Source: Burkholderiales bacterium (lineage in GTDB: Bacteria; Pseudomonadota; Gammaproteobacteria; Burkholderiales; Burkholderiaceae_C). From it: a stretch of 41,144 bases of DNA. The stretch is from assembly GCA_027484405.1 (NCBI GenBank), contig JAIXTA010000160.1:1-41144 (forward strand), read 5' to 3'. Positions 14,902-21,880 of the stretch are shown here, piece by piece (positions within the stretch are counted from its first letter, which is position 1; every line of letters begins with the position of its first letter). Under the pieces are notes generated by a model. The model did no database searches. It saw nothing but the letters and a program-made list of their open reading frames with translations, and had not been told where the DNA came from. Made by a program: the position numbers and the translations under genes.

Positions 14902-15336
14902 TCAGGCTGCGGCTGGCGCGTCCACCAGCGTGGTGCTGACTTCAGTGGTGACCTTGGTCATGAGCTTGTGCACGGGGCACTTGTCGGCCACAGAGAGCAG
15001 TTCGCGGCGCTGGGCGTCGGTGAGATCGCCGCTCACAAAGAGCTCCGCGGCCAGGCGGTAGGTGCCCTCGCGCTCGGCACTGCCATCGCGCGTGATCCGG
15101 ACCTGGATGTCCTGGACCGGAATGCCTTTCTTTTTGGCGTACCAGAGCACGGTAAGGGCCTTGCAGGCACCCAGGGCGCTGTCGTAGAGGTCGTGCGGGT
15201 CCGGGCCGGTGTCGCCTCCGCCGTCGGCCGTGGCGATATCGGTGGGCAGAATGTGGTCGCGCACATGGACGATGTGGCGCATGTCGGCGGTGCGGTCGCG
15301 CAGGACCTGCACAGTGGGTGAGGGCGTGGCGCTCAT
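14902..15336 (-). CDS. OsmC family peroxidase-like protein
   Basis: 144 residues, with AGGAG 8 nt before the ATG. The two family cysteines are present: C58 in LGACKALT and C120 in DKCPVHK. OsmC/Ohr proteins reduce organic hydroperoxides through this pair. The sequence fits the general OsmC (YhfA-like) group more than Ohr. It is the first gene of a likely operon with the flavin reductase and pirin (36-nt gap, then an overlap). Confidence 0.92.
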   Translation of the reverse strand: MSATPSPTVQVLRDRTADMRHIVHVRDHILPTDIATADGGGDTGPDPHDLYDSALGACKALTVLWYAKKKGIPVQDIQVRITRDGSAEREGTYRLAAELFVSGDLTDAQRRELLSVADKCPVHKLMTKVTTEVSTTLVDAPAAA

Positions 15337-15471
15337 GAGCAGGCTCCTGGGGGGCGAGGGATTCGCGCAGTGTGCTGCGCGTGCATGGCGAAGCTGTTTT
15401 ACCCGAGGAAGCCGATGCGCCTGCTACACCTGGCGCACAGCCGGCGCAGCAGGTGGCGGGTCGGGACCCGC

Positions 15472-15502
15472 AAAGGCAAACGCCCCGGGCGGTGCCGGGG
15501 CG
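15472..15502 (-). terminator. Possible intrinsic terminator
   Basis: CGCCCCGG (15481-15488) and CCGGGGCG (15495-15502) form an 8-bp GC stem with a 6-nt loop. Read on the minus strand it is followed by TTTGCCTTTG, a weak U-rich tail. It could end readthrough from ahpD before the osmC promoter. Confidence 0.45.
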
Positions 15503-15669
15503 AGTGTCAGGCCGCAGACTGGCGCAACGGAAGAGGTGCCGCGGAATCAGACTGGCCGGAAATGAAACATCAAGTCAGTGAAGAAAAGCCACTTCCCGCA
15601 TCATTGGTGCGGTAATCGACATGCAATGCTGCCGAAGAAAATTGGCCGAAATTGAACTAAACAAGATTT

Positions 15670-15709
15670 CATGCGCTTCTTCAGGTCAAAATACCTGAAA
15701 AGGCGCATG
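15670..15709 (-). terminator. Long stem-loop after ahpD
   Basis: Two 17-nt arms (15670-15686 and 15693-15709) pair at 15 positions around a CAAAAT loop. The element starts 27 nt past the ahpD stop in the minus direction. The following GAAATCTTGTTT is only weakly U-rich, so it is either a terminator or a 3'-end stabilising hairpin. Confidence 0.6.
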
Positions 15710-15735
15710 GATACAGCGAGATCGCTTTCGCTCGA

Positions 15736-16248
15736 TCAACGCGCGTTGAGGACCTGCGCGGCCGCGTTCACCACGGCAGCAATGCGGCCGATGTCGCGCA
15801 GCTGCTGGGCGCTCAGGCCTTCGGTCTTGAGCAGGTCGTAGTGGCTCTTCACGCAGAAGTGGCACTTGCCCACGATGCTGGCGGCCAGGGCGTAGCTCTC
15901 GAACTTGGCCTTGGTCACGCCGCCGTGGCTGGCGTAGGCGGTCATGCGCAGTTCAGCGCGCTGGGTCTTCAGATCCGCGTCGTCGGCCATTTCCACGTAC
16001 GGATACCAGACATTGTTCATGCCCATGAGCGAGGCGGCCGTCAGGGCAGCGTTGCGCTCGGCCTCGGGCGTGGCGGCGGCAAAGGCGTCAATCAGCAGCT
16101 TGCTCTTGGCCGCAAAGGCGGCGGCCAGGGCCACGGCCGTGGCGTCTTCGGCGGCCAGGCTCGAGCGGCCGACCACGGAATCCAGGTTCAGGCGGATGTC
16201 CTTGGCAAAGTCAGGGATCTGATCCTTGATCGATTGGAGGAATTCCAT
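15736..16248 (-). CDS. ahpD: Alkyl hydroperoxidase AhpD
   Basis: 170 residues, close to the 175 or so usual for AhpD. The catalytic block GKCHFCVKSH gives C129, C132 and H136, the CxxC-H arrangement of AhpD, whose family uses a proton-relay Glu a little upstream. AhpD is a carboxymuconolactone-decarboxylase-fold protein that recycles AhpC and has weak peroxidase activity itself. An AGGAAAAG ribosome-binding site precedes the ATG. It lies 79 nt after ahpC in the same direction, with a terminator-like hairpin between them. Confidence 0.95.
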   Translation of the reverse strand: MEFLQSIKDQIPDFAKDIRLNLDSVVGRSSLAAEDATAVALAAAFAAKSKLLIDAFAAATPEAERNAALTAASLMGMNNVWYPYVEMADDADLKTQRAELRMTAYASHGGVTKAKFESYALAASIVGKCHFCVKSHYDLLKTEGLSAQQLRDIGRIAAVVNAAAQVLNAR

Positions 16249-16273
16249 TGTCTTTTCCTATGAATTGGGTCTG

Positions 16274-16305
16274 AAAAATGCCCGGGAGCTTGCGCCGCCG
16301 GGCAT
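16274..16305 (-). terminator. Terminator/attenuator between ahpC and ahpD
   Basis: ATGCCCGG and CCGGGCAT (16278-16285 and 16298-16305) form a stem on the minus strand, followed directly by a T-run. Within an operon this would allow partial readthrough, giving more AhpC than AhpD. Confidence 0.7.
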
Positions 16306-16327
16306 CGTTTGCACCTGGCCGTCCGAA

Positions 16328-16876
16328 TTACAGCGTGGCACCGCCCGCAGCGCGGTTGCAGGGGCAGAGTTCGTCGGTCTGCAGGCCGTCGAGGATGCGC
16401 AGGATTTCCTCGGGGCTGCGGCCCACGTTCAGGTTGTTCACGCTGACGTGCTGGATGGTGTTGTCGGGGTCGACGATGAAGGTGGCGCGCAGGGCCACGC
16501 CGGCGGCCTTGTCACGCACGCCCAGCTGGTCCACCAGGCTGCCGGTCACGTCGGCAAACATGTAGTGGTTCAGCTTGGACAGGTCCTTGTGCTCGCGGCG
16601 CCAGCCGAGCTTGCAGAACTCGTTGTCGGTCGAGCCGGCCAGCAGCACGGCGTCGCGGTCGGCGAAGTCCTTCTGCAGCTTGGCGAAGCCGACGATCTCG
16701 GTCGGGCACACGAAGGTGAAATCCTTCGGATAGAAGTAGATGATCTTCCACTTGCCCGAGAACGACTTCTCGGTGATCTCTTCGAACGCGCTCTGGCCGT
16801 TCTCTTCGTGGTTGTTGAAGCCGGGCTTCACGCCCACGACGCTGAATGCTTCGACCTTGTCGCCAATCGTCTTCAT
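16328..16876 (-). CDS. ahpC: Peroxiredoxin AhpC
   Basis: 182 residues from the ATG at 16876; upstream in-frame sequence to 17026 crosses a terminator-like hairpin and is not coding. Peroxidatic C57 lies in PKDFTFVCPTE, and the C-terminal DELCPCNR supplies the resolving cysteine (C171 or C173). It reduces hydrogen and alkyl peroxides in the cytoplasm. It is shorter than enteric AhpC and of the type partnered with AhpD rather than AhpF, as the next gene confirms. OxyR control would be expected for this family, but no convincing OxyR site was identified. Confidence 0.96.
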   Translation of the reverse strand: MKTIGDKVEAFSVVGVKPGFNNHEENGQSAFEEITEKSFSGKWKIIYFYPKDFTFVCPTEIVGFAKLQKDFADRDAVLLAGSTDNEFCKLGWRREHKDLSKLNHYMFADVTGSLVDQLGVRDKAAGVALRATFIVDPDNTIQHVSVNNLNVGRSPEEILRILDGLQTDELCPCNRAAGGATL

Positions 16877-16970
16877 GGAATAACTCCGAAGTGTGTTGAT
16901 TTGTAGGAGGGACGTTCTCGGTGCGGCCGCCCGGTCAGGACGTCCAGGCGCGGGGCAGGTCTCCAAGCAA

Positions 16971-16994
16971 AAGCCGCGTTCAACAACGCGGCTT
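16971..16994 (-). terminator. Intrinsic terminator after the two-component operon
   Basis: AAGCCGCGTT and AACGCGGCTT form a perfect 10-bp stem with a 4-nt loop. On the minus strand it is followed by TTGCTT, just after the arm's own TT. It lies about 105 nt after the kinase stop and 95 nt before the ahpC start, so the ahpC promoter probably lies between it and 16876. Confidence 0.75.
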
Positions 16995-17098
16995 CGCAGG
17001 ATTGTCGGCCCCCGGAAGAGCACCACGGAGCGAATCTTACGCTATGGAAATCTCATCGATCATTGGATTTTGCTACTGCAACAATAGCTGCGTGCAGA

Positions 17099-18442
17099 TC
17101 ACGCGGCCGGCAGCAGCAGGGTGGCCGTAAAGCCTTCACCCTTGCGGCTTTGCAGGAGCAGGCGCCCGCCTTGTTGCTGCGCAATACGATCGACGATCGC
17201 CAGACCCAGACCGGCGCCACTGGCGTTGGTGCGCGCCGCATCACCGCGCTCGAAGGGGCGCGTCAGGCGGTCCAGGTCCTCCGGGTTGACGCCGGGCCCG
17301 TGGTCGCGCACAGCCAGCCGAACCCAGCGCTTCTGGCCAGGCTTGAGCGGCTTGCCCGGCTTGTCGGGCTCCAGGCTCAGGAGGATTTCCACGCTCGCCG
17401 TACCGTCCTTCGGGCGGCCGTAGCGCAGTGCGTTCTCGATGAGGTTGGTCAGCGCGCGCTCGATGGCGTTGAGGTCGCCGCGCACGGCTGCCTCGGCGTG
17501 GGTCGGCCGCGCCACGACCTTGCCGCGCGGGTCGTTGGCGTAGCGGTCACCCAGCTTGAGCACCAGTGGCGCAAGCACGGTGTCCTGCTCGGTGCTCACG
17601 GTGGGCCGCGCAATGTCGATGAACTGACCGACGATTGAGTCCATCTGCGCCAGATCGGTCTCGAAGCCCGAGCGTGCCGTGGGGTCCAGGCCCGCAAGCT
17701 CCAGTTCAAGCCGCATGCGGGTGATGGGGGTGCGCAGGTCATGGGAGATGCCGGCGAGCATGAGCTTGCGCTCCTCCTCGACCTTGGACAGCGCCGACAC
17801 CATGTCATTGAAGCTGCGGTTCACCAGCGCGATTTCGCTCGGGCCATTGACGGCCAGCAGGCGGGGGCGCTTGCCGGCGGCCACCTTCTCTGCCGCACGG
17901 GCAAGTTCGCGCAAGGGCCGCGTGACGAAGCTCGTGATCAGCACCGCACCCACAATCGCCAGCAGCAAGGCGCCGAAGCCCCAGAACAGCCAGGCCAGCC
18001 CAGGGTTGCGTTCCAGGCGCTCGCGCTCCAGGCGCAGCCAGTACTGGTCGGTTTCGATCGTGAAGCTGATCCATACACCGGGCAGGCCGTTGACCGTGCG
18101 TGCAAACGCCGTTTGGGTGCCCAGGCTGCGGGTCACGTACTCGATGAAGCGCTGGGAGAGCAGATCGCCGCTGGGCGGCTCGATCTTGTCGGTGGGTTCG
18201 ACCAGATAGACCTGCACACGCTCGTTTTCCTGCAGCTCGGCCAGGAAGGCCTGGCGGCCGATCGGGTCGGCATACACCAACGCAAAGCGCGTGAGGTTGA
18301 CAATGGCCACGACCTGTTGCGCCAGCTGGCGTGCGCGCGGCTCCAGATCGAGCGTTCGAAAGCTCTGGCCGACCACCAGCAGGCTGGCTGCCAGCAGGGC
18401 CAGCAGCAGCAGCAGGGTGCGGGCAAAGAAGGACAGTCGCAT
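17099..18442 (-). CDS. envZ: EnvZ/RisS-like sensor histidine kinase
   Basis: 447 residues. An N-terminal membrane helix (about 8-25), a periplasmic sensor domain of about 130 residues, and a second helix (WLFWGFGALLLAIVGAVLIT) lead into HAMP (TRPLRELARAAEKVAAG). The phosphoacceptor is H234 in GISHDLRTPITRMRLE, the EnvZ type of H-box. The HATPase domain has NLIENALRYG (N box), DHGPGVNPEDLDRL (G1) and GAGLGLAIVDRIA (G2). It follows the response regulator gene by 44 nt. In Bordetella the related pair is RisAS. The stimulus cannot be read from the sequence. Confidence 0.92.
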   Translation of the reverse strand: MRLSFFARTLLLLLALLAASLLVVGQSFRTLDLEPRARQLAQQVVAIVNLTRFALVYADPIGRQAFLAELQENERVQVYLVEPTDKIEPPSGDLLSQRFIEYVTRSLGTQTAFARTVNGLPGVWISFTIETDQYWLRLERERLERNPGLAWLFWGFGALLLAIVGAVLITSFVTRPLRELARAAEKVAAGKRPRLLAVNGPSEIALVNRSFNDMVSALSKVEEERKLMLAGISHDLRTPITRMRLELELAGLDPTARSGFETDLAQMDSIVGQFIDIARPTVSTEQDTVLAPLVLKLGDRYANDPRGKVVARPTHAEAAVRGDLNAIERALTNLIENALRYGRPKDGTASVEILLSLEPDKPGKPLKPGQKRWVRLAVRDHGPGVNPEDLDRLTRPFERGDAARTNASGAGLGLAIVDRIAQQQGGRLLLQSRKGEGFTATLLLPAA

Positions 18443-18486
18443 TCGGCGCGGCTGTGCGTGCGGCGGCTCAGCGGCTCACGGCGGGG

Positions 18487-19200
18487 TCAGGGCGTAGGAA
18501 TGAAGACGTAGCCCACGCCCCAGACGGTCTGGATGTAGGCGGGCTTGGACGGGTCGGTCTCGATCAGCTTGCGCAGGCGCGAAATCTGTACGTCGAGGCT
18601 GCGGTCGAAGGCCTGCAGTTCACGGCCGCGTGCCATTTCCATCAGCTTCTCGCGCGAGAGAGCGACGCGCGGGTGGCGCGCGAACACCTTGAGCACGGCG
18701 AATTCTCCGCTCGTGATCTCAATGGCCTCGCCGTCCTTGGTCAACGTGCGGCGCGCAAGGTCCAGCTTGAACGGGCCGAACTCGACCATTTCGTCATTCT
18801 GGGAGGGTGCGCCGGGAATCTCCGGCTCCGGGGCGCGGCGCAGCACGGCTGCAATGCGCGCCATGAGCTCGCGCGGGTTGAAAGGCTTGCCCAGGTAGTC
18901 GTCTGCACCCAGCTCCAGCCCGATGATGCGGTCGACATCCTCACCCTTCGCCGTGAGCATGACGACAGGCGTTTCGTCGCCGGATGAACGGATGCGCTTG
19001 AGGATGGACAGGCCGTCCTCGCCGGGCATCATCAGGTCGAGCACGTAAAGATCGAAGCGCTCCCGCTGCGTGAGGCGGGCCATGCGGTTGCCGTCTTCGG
19101 CCACCATCACATCGAAGCCCTGCTCGCCGAGATAGCGGCGCAGCAGTTCGCGCAGCCGGACATCGTCGTCCACCACCAGGATGCGCTTGGGTCGGGTCAC
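18487..19200 (-). CDS. ompR: OmpR/RisA-like response regulator
   Basis: 237 residues: a receiver domain (acidic pocket D11-D13, phosphoacceptor D55 in VLDLMMPGEDG, T and K of MLTAKGED and LGKPFNPREL) and an OmpR-type winged helix (about 135-235, ending RGRELQAFDRSLDVQISRLRKLIE and IQTVWGVGYVF). It closely resembles RisA/OmpR of Bordetella and Burkholderia. The 298-bp gap upstream holds TTTTGTAAC (minus strand, near 19310-19320), reminiscent of an OmpR half-site, but one short match is weak. The gene is divergent from the small secreted protein at 19499. Confidence 0.95.
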   Translation of the reverse strand: MTRPKRILVVDDDVRLRELLRRYLGEQGFDVMVAEDGNRMARLTQRERFDLYVLDLMMPGEDGLSILKRIRSSGDETPVVMLTAKGEDVDRIIGLELGADDYLGKPFNPRELMARIAAVLRRAPEPEIPGAPSQNDEMVEFGPFKLDLARRTLTKDGEAIEITSGEFAVLKVFARHPRVALSREKLMEMARGRELQAFDRSLDVQISRLRKLIETDPSKPAYIQTVWGVGYVFIPTP

Positions 19201-19498
19201 GGAGCATCTCCCTCAGTTGTTTCTAGGCCGGTCGAACCGGCCGACACCCCGATGCTAGCCAACCTCCTGTTCGGCCGCGCATGAGCCGGCGTCGAGGGCG
19301 AAACAGCGAGTTACAAAACCTGCAAGAAAGGAGCATGGGCGCAGCCATATGCTGCAGCAGCGGTCTGCGCTTTGCGGATGGTTTGCAGGTCATTCCCCTC
19401 TTAACTGAGGAGGCTTTCAGACCCAGTGCCCCGCACCGGTCGGCTGTAATACGTATCCGCTGCACTGTGGACGCAGCAATCTTGATGAAGGTGGGAAA

Positions 19499-19834
19499 GT
19501 GAGAAGGATTGGGGTCATGGTCGTGTTGGTGCTGGCGCTCGCAGAGTGGCCGGTGCTTGCGCGTGACCGCGCGCCGGAGCTGCTTGCCCAAGGGCCGGTG
19601 CCTCAGGCGAGCAGCAAACCTTCGCAGACCCAGCCGGCGCCACGGGCGCCAGCCAACGACACAGCCACCAGGAAGCCTGAGCCCCCGGCCGCAAACGCAC
19701 CTGCCGCCGAGTCCAGAGCACCTGCGGGCACTGGAGCAGCCGTTGGCCCACGTCGCCTCAGTGCTGAAGAGCGCGCGCAGTTGCGCGAGCAGATTCGCGA
19801 CATGCGGCGCCGCTACGGTTCCAACGGCAGCTGA
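19499..19834 (+). CDS. Small exported protein, Ala/Pro-rich, unknown function
   Basis: 111 residues from the GTG at 19499, which has a GAAGGTGGG ribosome-binding site; an ATG at 19517 is possible. The N-terminal signal peptide (MRRIGVMVVLVLALAEWPVLA) is followed by an unstructured Ala/Pro/Thr-rich body and a short basic helix at the end (LSAEERAQLREQIRDMRRRYG). Similar short proteins occur in Burkholderiales near this region, but I know no function. It begins the plus-strand run that continues with tsaB. Confidence 0.75.
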   Translation: MRRIGVMVVLVLALAEWPVLARDRAPELLAQGPVPQASSKPSQTQPAPRAPANDTATRKPEPPAANAPAAESRAPAGTGAAVGPRRLSAEERAQLREQIRDMRRRYGSNGS

Positions 19835-19893
19835 GCCCCGCCTGCAGCTCGGGCGGGCTCGTGAGCCTTGGCGGGCTCACTACACTTGCAGAT

Positions 19894-20487
19894 ATGCAGG
19901 TGCTTGCCCTCGCTTCCAGCACGGACACCCTTTCGGTCGCCATCACGTCGCCGACAGGCGAGCACGCGCTCGAAAGCCGTGAAAAGCGCCTGCACTCCGC
20001 GGTATTGCTCGATCTCGTCGGCGAGGTCATGACGGCTGCGTGCTTGAAGCCGCGGGAGCTCGCAGCATTGGCCGTTGACGTCGGGCCTGGCGCATTCACG
20101 GGTGTTCGAACCGCCATCGCCGCGGCACAGGGGCTCGCGCTCGCTTGGTCGCTGCCGATCATCCCAGTGAGTTCGCTGGTGGCGATGCGCATGGACTCGG
20201 CGCAGCGAGCGGGCGTTGCCGCCCAGGGAGCTGCGCTGTGCGTTTTGGATGCCCGCATGGGCGAGGTCTATCACGCGTTGGTGGACTCACTCGGCTGTTG
20301 GGTGACCGAGCCGCGGGTCGGTCCGGCTTCCGCGCTTCGGATCTACCGCGATGTGGCAGTGAGCGCGGTGCTGAGCAACCTGAGCGAGAACTTGCTCGAG
20401 GCAGCGCGGTCTGCGCTTCCGACCGTGGAACAGTGGCACGCTGCAGCACCCAGTGCGCGCGGCATACTGGCCGCGGTTCATGCGTAA
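19894..20487 (+). CDS. tsaB: TsaB, t6A37 modification complex subunit, truncated by an in-frame TAA
   Basis: The ATG at 19894 (MQVLALASSTDTLSVAI) fits the family start; a GTG at 19861 would add 11 unrelated residues. TsaB is the non-catalytic partner of TsaD in making N6-threonylcarbamoyladenosine at position 37 of ANN-decoding tRNAs. The hallmark GPGAFTGVRTAIAAAQGLA is present. The frame stops at a TAA (20485-20487) after 197 residues. The same frame then continues uninterrupted to a TGA at 20596-20598 and encodes the expected TsaB C-terminus. Full length would be 234 residues including the stop position, close to the 231 or so of E. coli TsaB. The TAA therefore looks like a point nonsense change or a base-call error. 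Confidence 0.85.
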   Translation: MQVLALASSTDTLSVAITSPTGEHALESREKRLHSAVLLDLVGEVMTAACLKPRELAALAVDVGPGAFTGVRTAIAAAQGLALAWSLPIIPVSSLVAMRMDSAQRAGVAAQGAALCVLDARMGEVYHALVDSLGCWVTEPRVGPASALRIYRDVAVSAVLSNLSENLLEAARSALPTVEQWHAAAPSARGILAAVHA

Positions 20488-20598
20488 CCCGAATTGTTCA
20501 ATGACGGCGTCGCGGCGCATGCAATTGCGCCTCTATACGTGCGCAACGAGGTCGCTCTGACCATTACGCAGCGCCAGGAGCTCGGCCATGCAGCATGA
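20485..20598 (+). pseudogene. tsaB: Severed in-frame C-terminal segment of tsaB
   Basis: After the TAA the tsaB frame reads PELFNDGVAAHAI and then APLYVRNEVALTITQRQELG, the conserved TsaB tail (PLYVRN-VA in many betaproteobacteria). No indel is needed to join it; a TTA or similar codon in place of TAA would restore the gene. The true tsaB stop (TGA, 20596-20598) overlaps the rimI start by 11 nt, as expected for a coupled operon. Confidence 0.8.
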
Positions 20599-21103
20599 GC
20601 TCGCAGCGATGTGCCAGACATCCCACCCGGGGACGGGCCTTGGTGTGAGCGCCGTACTTGAGCCGATGACTCCGGCTGCTTTGGATGCAGTGATACGGAT
20701 CGAGAACCACACCTACGCATTTCCGTGGACCCGTCAGAACTTTGCGGACTCTCTGGCTGCAGGCTACGTCTGCACGACGATGCGAGTGGCTCAGCCTCTG
20801 GCAGGTTATGTCGTACTGATGAATGCGGTCGACGATCTGCACATCCTGAATATCACCGTTGATGCCTCCTTTCGGGGCCGCGGGTTGTCTCGCGTCTTGT
20901 TGGAGCATGCGGCCCAGGTGGCCGACGAGAGCGGGTGTACTGCGCTGCTGCTTGAAGTGCGGCCGAGCAACGAGCATGCGCGTCGCGTGTACGAACATCT
21001 CGGCTTTGTCCGAATCGGGATACGTCGCGGCTACTACCCTGGGGAGCACGGACGCGAGGACGCCCTGGTCATGCGCAAGCCGCTTGCAAAGGATCCGTCC
21101 TGA
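20588..21103 (+). CDS. rimI: Ribosomal protein S18 alanine N-acetyltransferase RimI
   Basis: 171 residues of GNAT fold. The acetyl-CoA loop is RGRGLSRVLL (from R96), preceded by DLHILNITVDASFRG and followed by LLLEVRPSNEHARRVYEHLGFVRIGIRRGYY, which is typical RimI. It acetylates the N-terminus of S18. The first 20 residues before AVLEPMTPAAL are variable, so a later start is possible. It overlaps the end of full-length tsaB and shares one base with the next gene. Confidence 0.95.
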   Translation: MQHELAAMCQTSHPGTGLGVSAVLEPMTPAALDAVIRIENHTYAFPWTRQNFADSLAAGYVCTTMRVAQPLAGYVVLMNAVDDLHILNITVDASFRGRGLSRVLLEHAAQVADESGCTALLLEVRPSNEHARRVYEHLGFVRIGIRRGYYPGEHGREDALVMRKPLAKDPS

Positions 21104-21864
21104 TGAATACACGCAGGCAGCAGATCCTTGGTGCGCTCGAGATTCCCATCTGGGTACTCCGAGGCAACGAGCCGGTCCCGGCGTCGCCCGCCGACCCGGC
21201 TGGCCATGTGCCCTTGGCCGCGCCATCGCAGCGCACTCAGGATGAGCCGGTTCGCGCGCAAGAGGCGGGCGCTGCGCAGGCCGGTATGCCACGGCTTGCT
21301 GGGCTCGATTGGGATAGCCTGGCCCATGCGGTCTCTGCGTGCACGCGCTGCGGTCTTTGCAAGTCTCGCAAGCAGACCGTGTTTGCCGCCGGGCATCCGG
21401 GGGCGTCCTGGATGGTGGTGGGCGAGGCTCCCGGCGCAGAGGAAGACCAGCACGGCGAACCCTTCGTCGGCCAGGCGGGCAAGTTGCTCGACAACATGCT
21501 GCGCTCTGTCGGCGCGGCACGAGGCCACAACGTGCTGATCGCGAATGTTCTCAAGTGCCGCCCACCGGGCAATCGCAATCCTGAGGCGGCCGAGGTGGCC
21601 GCATGCTCGCCCTACCTTCTGCGCCAGATCGAACTGGCGCAGCCCGGCTTCCTGCTGCTCATGGGAAAGTTTGCCGCATCGACCTTGTTGGGTTCGGAAG
21701 GCAGCATCGCGTCCCTTCGCGGTCGAACCCATCAGGTCGAGGTCGCAGGTCGTCAGATTCCAGCGGTCGTCACCTATCACCCGGCATATCTTCTGCGGCA
21801 GCCGGAGGAAAAGGCCAAGGCCTGGGCTGATCTGAAGCTCGCGCTTCGCACGGCCCAGCCCTGA
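21103..21864 (+). CDS. udg: Uracil-DNA glycosylase, family 4 (Fe-S)
   Basis: 253 residues. A variable N-terminal 65 residues precede the catalytic domain with GEAPGAEEDQHGEPFVGQAG (active-site motif 1) and the late HPAYLLRQPEEKAKAW block. The four cluster cysteines of family 4 UDGs are present with the expected spacing: C80 and C83 (CTRCGLC), C152 (KCRPPGNRNP) and C168. It removes uracil from DNA for base-excision repair. Its start overlaps the rimI stop by one base. The stop is 16 bp from the convergent glnD gene. Confidence 0.95.
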   Translation: MNTRRQQILGALEIPIWVLRGNEPVPASPADPAGHVPLAAPSQRTQDEPVRAQEAGAAQAGMPRLAGLDWDSLAHAVSACTRCGLCKSRKQTVFAAGHPGASWMVVGEAPGAEEDQHGEPFVGQAGKLLDNMLRSVGAARGHNVLIANVLKCRPPGNRNPEAAEVAACSPYLLRQIELAQPGFLLLMGKFAASTLLGSEGSIASLRGRTHQVEVAGRQIPAVVTYHPAYLLRQPEEKAKAWADLKLALRTAQP

Positions 21865-21880
21865 TACCCCGATCAGGGCC

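Larger units (their letters stand above)
15337..15735. other. Intergenic region between ahpD and the osmC operon
   Basis: The 399-bp gap should hold the promoter of the osmC operon near its left end. It includes two terminator-like hairpins listed separately and the inverted repeat GCGGGTC-GG-GACCCGC (15456-15471). Its right half (15560-15720) is AT-rich. Short frames here show no ribosome-binding site and no recognisable product. No tRNA was found. Confidence 0.45.

Noticed and set aside
17041-17098. Possible OxyR site upstream of ahpC
   Set aside because: Scattered ATAG/CTAT elements are present but not at the spacing of the OxyR consensus, and they lie beyond the terminator hairpin.
19310-19320. 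OmpR-like half-site TTTTGTAAC upstream of ompR
   Set aside because: Only one short half-site is seen, with no tandem copies as OmpR sites usually have.
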